Origin: Molossus alvarezi
Taxonomy: Eukaryota > Chordata > Mammalia > Chiroptera > Molossidae
Reading direction: 5' to 3'
DNA length: 64,000 bases
Assembly (NCBI GenBank): GCA_037176705.1
Contig: CM073890.1
Coordinates: 93,362,591-93,426,590 of the forward strand
The position numbers were made by a program, and so were the translations under genes. Of the stretch, positions 59,595-64,000 are shown piece by piece. Below the pieces are notes generated by a model, which was given only the letters and a program-made list of their open reading frames with translations, was not told where the DNA came from and searched no databases. Positions within the stretch are counted from its first letter, which is position 1, and the number at the start of each line of letters is the position of its first letter.

Positions 59595-59770
59595 ACAACT
59601 AGGGTTTTTTATTTTAAAATAATTGAAGACTCACAAAGTTACAAAAATAGCACAGAGTTCTTGTGTAGCATTCACTCAACTTTCTCCAAGGATACTATCT
59701 TACACAACCATAGTAGATCATCAGAACCAAGATAATTAGCTTATTATCAATTAGTCTTTAAAGATTTCAA
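59595..59770 (+). mobile_element. Old L1 (L1ME-like) fragment
   Basis: AATTGAAGACTCACAAAGTT, TTCACTCAACTTTCTCCAAG and ATAGTAGATCATCAGAACCA-like text match old L1 3' regions. Identification is tentative. Confidence 0.45.
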
Positions 59771-60006
59771 AATCTGTTATAGTGTTTTAAATTGCTCCTG
59801 AATATTGAGGAGGGAAGTTTCCCTGGAAGTAGCCTAGTCAGAGGCACCATGCAAAGAGATTAAGTGCTTTATCCAGTACCAGAATTACACTCTCTCGGAG
59901 TATAATTTTTCAGCCCTGGCAGGACACTGGAATCACTGGAGTGTGGGCAAATCACTGGGTGGGTGGGGCCCACCCCCCCATCCCAAATCAATTCCATCAA
60001 CCTCTT

Positions 60007-60256
60007 GTTTTTGTTTTTTTTTTCTTCACAGCAGGACATTTTTGCATCTATCTTCAGATAGAGCAGGAGGGAGAAAGGGAGGAAGAAAGAAACATCGACG
60101 TGACAGAGACACATTGACTGGCTGCCGGCACCCACAGGACCCCTACCGGGGTGGGGACAAACTGCAACTGAGGCACGTGCCCTTAGCGGGAACCGAACCG
60201 GGACTCTCCAGTCCCCGGGCCAAAGCTCTAACCGCTGAGCAAAACCGGTCAGGGCC
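60007..60256 (-). mobile_element. Ves SINE
   Basis: Minus-strand copy. TSD CATCAACCTCTT (59995-60006) versus CGTCAACCTCTT (60257-60268). It is the last SINE before CCNL1; none is seen from 60270 to 64000. Confidence 0.95.
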
Positions 60257-60269
60257 CGTCAACCTCTTA

Positions 60270-60830
60270 AAAAAACTCCTCAGAAGGTCCAAATGTGCAG
60301 CCAGGGTTCAGCACTACTGATGTCAGTCTTTAGTAAGTGGGGTTGATTTAATGCTTTTTAAAAAGTGAGTTTTTGAATACGTTTTGCCTTAGTGACATCA
60401 TTGCCAAAACTGAAATGTATTCAAACTCCCTTTGCCCTACAGATCCAAGTTTCAATGCTCTTTTCATAATTAAACTTATTAAGCCTGAAACCGGGCTATG
60501 AAATAGAAAGGTAACGGGGCATCTCATCCCTGGACAACCTCTCAGAAATTCAAGAGTGGGATAAAAAGATGGTTGACACCCTTTTCTTCCAACTCTAGGC
60601 TTAGTAGTTTGACTCAGTATCATTGTCTTTACTTCAAATTTTAGGAACTGCTAGCTAACATCAGAGAGGAACAAATAGAAATTAGATCGATTTCTCTCAC
60701 TAATTGCGCGAACCACATAAGAACACAAAGGCTCTTGGGACCTAATCCGATTACCCTTGTTAGGTTCTTATCCTAAAACTATTTTTGGAAACCAGGGATT
60801 TTCCAGATTACTGAGGACTGTGGCTCTGTC
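60270..60830. other. Intergenic, repeat-poor flank of CCNL1
   Basis: No repeat or supported frame. GC rises toward the CpG island. Confidence 0.4.
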
Positions 60831-62160
60831 ACCGTGGGGCTGAGCTTCGCACGCGGGGCAGCGAAAGCAGCCGCCCTCCACTCAGTCTCCGCCCTTCCAT
60901 ACCCTAGTCCCCGAGCATTCGGAGGGAACCGATGCGGTTCACATTCCTGTTTTCAAAAATGCTACAAAGCAGTCCTCTTCGGATTCTCCGTGGGTCACTT
61001 TAAATTACAAGCTTGTCCGTACGCGACATCAGGGCTACCGCTTACACCCGTCAAAGAGGGCGAAGGTCGCCGCAGGCTTCCCCTGGACACGCTGAGTCCG
61101 CTCTGCGCAAACTCAGAAGGCGAGGAAGGGAGCCAAGGGACGCGCGTTCTACACAGATGACCCAAGTCGCGCAGGAGTTATCGTACATTTTGCCAAGTCC
61201 AACTTGGGGAAAAGGTAGCTTGTAAAACTCCATTATTCGTGTGGCTAAAAATATTACAAACAAGGCGGTTTAGATCTCTTCTAGCTAAAAAGACCTTGGG
61301 GCCCCCTGACCACTCCAGGGACCCAGGAGACAGGTCGCCCAGGTCACCCCAGGGTCCCACACAACAGCCGCAGCTCCCAGACCGCGCGGGGGAAGGCACC
61401 GTGGGCGGAGGCAAGGTCCGGAGGGACTAGTTGGCACGCGCCGGCCGGGCGTGGTGACGTCAGAGCGGAAGCGCACGCTGCGTGAAGCGGCTCAGAACGC
61501 GGCGGTCACGGGAATATCCGTCGCGCCGAGGACGCTGGTTAGTTTCGCTCCGGGTCCCAGCTGCGTCGGGCGTGCGTGCAGCTCGCTGAGACTATGGCGT
61601 CCGGGCCTCACCCGACAGCGACCGCTGCCGCCGCAGCCTCATCGGCCGCCCCGAGCGCGGGCGGCTCCAGCTCCGGGACGACGAACACGACTACGACTAC
61701 GTCGGGAGGGATCCTGATCGGAGACCGCCTCTACTCGGAAGTTTCGCTCACCATCGACCACTCGCTGATTCCGGAGGAGCGGCTCTCTCCCACCCCGTCC
61801 ATGCAGGATGGGCTCGACCTGTCTAGCGAGACGGACTTGCGCATCTTGGGCTGCGAGCTCATCCAAGCCGCTGGCATTCTCCTCCGGCTGCCGCAGGTCA
61901 GTGCTCCGGCCCCGGGTCGCCGGGCGCGCCTCCCCCCGCCGTGCCCCGGTACCGCCAAGTCCCGGCAGGGTGGCATGGTCCCCCTCCGGCTTCCCAGCCG
62001 CGGGGCCCAGCCGGAGCCGGGCTGGCCGTGGGCGGGAGTGGGGGGAGCTGCCCGCTGTTCGCGGTGGGGAGGGGAAGGGTAGCGAGCGGCGGCACAAAAT
62101 GGCGGCGACGCCTGGTGCGGGCCCGCCTGACCCCGGCGCTTCCGTTCTTCTCTCTTGTCT
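60831..62160 (+). promoter_or_regulatory. CCNL1: CCNL1 CpG island and core promoter
   Basis: CpG density climbs from about 60830 and peaks at 61300-62150, spanning the 5' UTR, exon 1 and intron 1. A full palindromic CRE, TGACGTCA, lies at 61455-61462, followed at once by an ETS-like GCGGAAG (61465-61471). No TATA box is seen, which suits a broad housekeeping or immediate-early start. I estimate the transcription start between 61450 and 61570, but this is inference. CCNL1 is known to be induced by stimuli acting through CREB-type pathways in neurons (ania-6a), which would fit a CRE. Confidence 0.8.
61594..61896 (+). CDS. CCNL1: Cyclin L1, exon 1 (residues 1-101)
   Basis: Cyclin L1 partners CDK11 (and related kinases), works in nuclear speckles and controls pre-mRNA splicing. 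This exon encodes the low-complexity N-terminus: Ala/Ser/Gly stretches, a Thr run TTNTTTTT, then [20 protein letters not shown] and the approach to the cyclin box, [21 protein letters not shown] start at the ATG at 61594 (MASGPH), the known family start. An in-frame ATG at 61576 would add six residues and is less likely. The exon ends CCGCAG|GTCAGT at 61896 in phase 0. An Asn interrupts the Thr run. Antisense frames here are shadows of high GC. Confidence 0.97.
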
Positions 62161-62164
62161 GCAG

Positions 62165-62239
62165 GTGGCGATGGCAACGGGGCAGGTGTTGTTCCATCGG
62201 TTTTTCTACTCCAAGTCTTTCGTCAAACACAGTTTCGAG
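62165..62239 (+). CDS. CCNL1: Cyclin L1, exon 2 (25 residues)
   Basis: Acceptor TTGTCTGCAG|GTGGCG and donor TTCGAG|GTAAGT. It encodes [19 protein letters not shown] and VKHSFE, part of the first cyclin-fold helices. Exactly 75 nt, phase 0 on both sides. Intron 1 is only 268 bp and CpG-rich. Confidence 0.97.
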
Positions 62240-62704
62240 GTAAGTATGGCGGGGGCGAGTGAAAAAGGATTTCTTCATCCGGAAATGGGAATGAGGCGGG
62301 TAGTGTTAGAAGCCAGCTTTTCCAGCAAGGAAGTGGTTAGTTTAGGCCTTTGTACCTAGTTCTCACCCACCAGGAAGTAGGGACTTTTGTAATGTGTTCT
62401 AGAAAGTGGCTCTCGACCCCTCTAATCAGTAATTAGAATTTTCAGCCAAATGCGAAACTCTTAGTTTCCTCTGGATTCAAAATTGAGGAAATAAGCAATA
62501 AAGTGAATCATAGTGTTAACGTGGCTGATAAGCTTATGGTTTGGAAATGTTAGTTGTCATTGTATCTCATCAAAGGTTGTCCCAATTGTATCCTAATGTT
62601 TCTTCGAAGTAAGTTCATTAGCTTTTGAGAGGGACATTTTCCTGACTGCCCCCGATAGTGCCATAATCTGACAACTGTTTTTATTGGATCATTGGTTCTT
62701 TCAG

Positions 62705-62814
62705 ATTGTTGCTATGGCTTGTATTAATCTTGCATCAAAAATCGAAGAAGCACCTAGAAGAATAAGAGATGTGATTAATGTATTTCACCACCTACGCCAG
62801 TTAAGAGGAAAAAG
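62705..62814 (+). CDS. CCNL1: Cyclin L1, exon 3 (36 codons plus 2 nt)
   Basis: Acceptor TTCTTTCAG|ATTGTT and donor AAAAAG|GTAAGA. It encodes [36 protein letters not shown] and two bases of an Arg codon. The KIEE block holds the Lys and Glu that cyclins use to contact their kinase. The exon ends in phase 2. The remaining cyclin-fold exons and the C-terminal RS-rich domain lie beyond the window. Confidence 0.96.
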
Positions 62815-64000
62815 GTAAGATTGGCATTATTGAACACAGCATCTCTTGCTACTACTGTACTGTGCACACCAATCATCAAATCAAAACATTCTTTCCTCTC
62901 AAGTTAAAACCCATACACAGGAAAACTAGGTGTTGAAATTCACATAGGAGCACGTTGATACTTAATGAAAAAACACAATTAACCAGCTATCTAAAGTTTG
63001 TAGAGGCAGTTGCATTTATGGACAATCCTAACAGTGCTGTGAAGCAGTCCTGTGGCTTAAGATTAAACAAGAAAGGGAATACGTTTGGCTCAAGTGTGAG
63101 TGTATTCTGTAAGTTATTTTTTCCCCATCCCTCTCTGGAAGACTGAAGGCTGGAAGTTTAAACACTGCAGTTCAAGTTAATATTGTGGCACAGTTTTGTG
63201 TAGATTGTCTCTCTACTCGGAAGTCCCAGTTAACGCTTTATCAATTGAGGTTGGCTTTTGTTAGAGTACTTCTCAACATTGAACTACGATAAATCGCATA
63301 ATACCGGATCTGAAAGGACTGCAGGATGATAAAGTTTGAAGTCAAAGGGATTAAACAGGTATTTTGTCTTGGTAGATACAGTCTCAGTGAGTGGATTAGA
63401 AAAATAACTTAATTGATTGGGTTATATTTAGTTATGCCCATTTAATTTCTCTGGTAAGAAAATAGACCAAAATAGTGTCTTACAGATGTTGTGGCTACAT
63501 CATAACACTTTATGTGGACTTACGTGTTCATGTGAGGCAGAAACAAATTTTAGTTGCAGCACTTCTGTGTCTACAGGTAACTTCCAAGTACATGCTGCAG
63601 AGGATTTAGTTGGTGTAGATTAGTTCTTTTCACTTTCTAAGAAATTGTGATGTTAGACAAACTTGTACTGAGTTTGAAAGGAAGTTACAAAAGGATTTTA
63701 AGTTGTTTTGGGGGTTGGGTGTTGGTTAGTACCAATTTAGTATCCTACGTGAGCAGTTCTTACTGGCGGAATCTGTAAGTTGGCATAATAGAACTATTCA
63801 GAGACGGGCGAATAGTAAAGTAACCTTAAAATGATTAATCTAGTTAAAGAGTCCAAAACATTGCTACTCAGATAGTTTTCACAACATTTTTCAGTTTCTT
63901 ACATTTTTTTTTTCTGCCATCTTTTCTTCATTCATGCTAACCATATCCAGGGATAGACTAATTATTTCATTTTAAAATATCCTTTAGCTTCTTGGTGAGG
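62815..64000 (+). other. CCNL1: CCNL1 intron 3 (partial), repeat-free
   Basis: No SINE, LINE or LTR text is visible across nearly 1.2 kb, which is unusual for this window. A candidate cassette exon lies at 63486-63576. The frame at 62955-63146 is not flanked by usable splice sites, so I do not call it an exon. Confidence 0.6.
63486..63576 (+). other. CCNL1: Candidate cassette exon in CCNL1 intron 3
   Basis: Acceptor-like AGTGTCTTACAG|ATG and donor-like TCTACAG|GTAACT enclose 91 nt that stay open in the phase left by exon 3. Because 91 is not a multiple of three, inclusion would shift the downstream frame and so probably cause truncation or nonsense-mediated decay. Cyclin L genes are known to make shortened isoforms by alternative splicing. 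The exon itself is my inference. Confidence 0.35.

Noticed and set aside
61639..62278. Long antisense and alternative frames over CCNL1 exon 1 and intron 1
   Set aside because: High-GC shadows of the real exon; the Arg/Pro/Gly-rich composition follows CpG content.

Overview
This window reads as nuclear DNA of a placental mammal, most probably a vespertilionid bat. The main evidence is about 30 copies of a tRNA-headed, CT-rich, A-tailed SINE of the Ves type (head core GGTTTGGCTCAGCGGTTAG), roughly one per 2 kb on both strands. LINE-1, old MaLR LTRs, MIR and L2 fragments, and small cut-and-paste DNA transposons (mariner-, Tigger- and hAT-like) fill much of the rest. There are no bacterial operons, CRISPR arrays or phage genes.

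The only multi-exon gene I can identify is CCNL1 (cyclin L1) at the right end on the + strand. Exon 1 (61594-61896), exon 2 (62165-62239) and exon 3 (62705-62814) join in frame with clean GT/AG sites, inside and just downstream of a CpG island with a CRE and an ETS-like site. The rest of the gene lies beyond base 64000. Intron 3 contains a candidate 91-nt cassette exon. Further upstream are an intronless, fully open copy of AK6 (adenylate kinase isoenzyme 6) at 49787-50302 and a separate CpG island at about 51.17-51.76 kb that ends in a plausible first exon with a splice donor.

Layout: 1-8.9 kb is intergenic, with Ves copies and one mariner-like MITE. An ORF1-only LINE (half-L1/HAL1-like) at 8992-11940 is bounded by a 10-bp target-site duplication and carries a Tigger-like insertion. 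12-29 kb is old repeats (LTR, MIR, Tigger-like, MaLR) with more Ves copies. A 5'-truncated L1 (29962-31581) and a near full-length but inactivated L1 (about 32.71-38.55 kb) lie in the same orientation. 38.6-49.4 kb is LTR, L1 and MIR relics plus Ves. 49.7-51.8 kb holds the AK6 retrocopy and CpG island. 52-60.8 kb is intergenic with an hAT copy, L2 pieces and Ves. CCNL1 occupies 61-64 kb.

Family names are from recognition of motifs, without database searches. Old-repeat boundaries are approximate; boundaries set by target-site duplications (TSDs) are exact to a few bases. I see no evidence of a novel multi-gene system. The points most worth checking are the complete ORF1-only LINE, the intact AK6 retrocopy, the orphan CpG-island exon and the CCNL1 intron-3 cassette.
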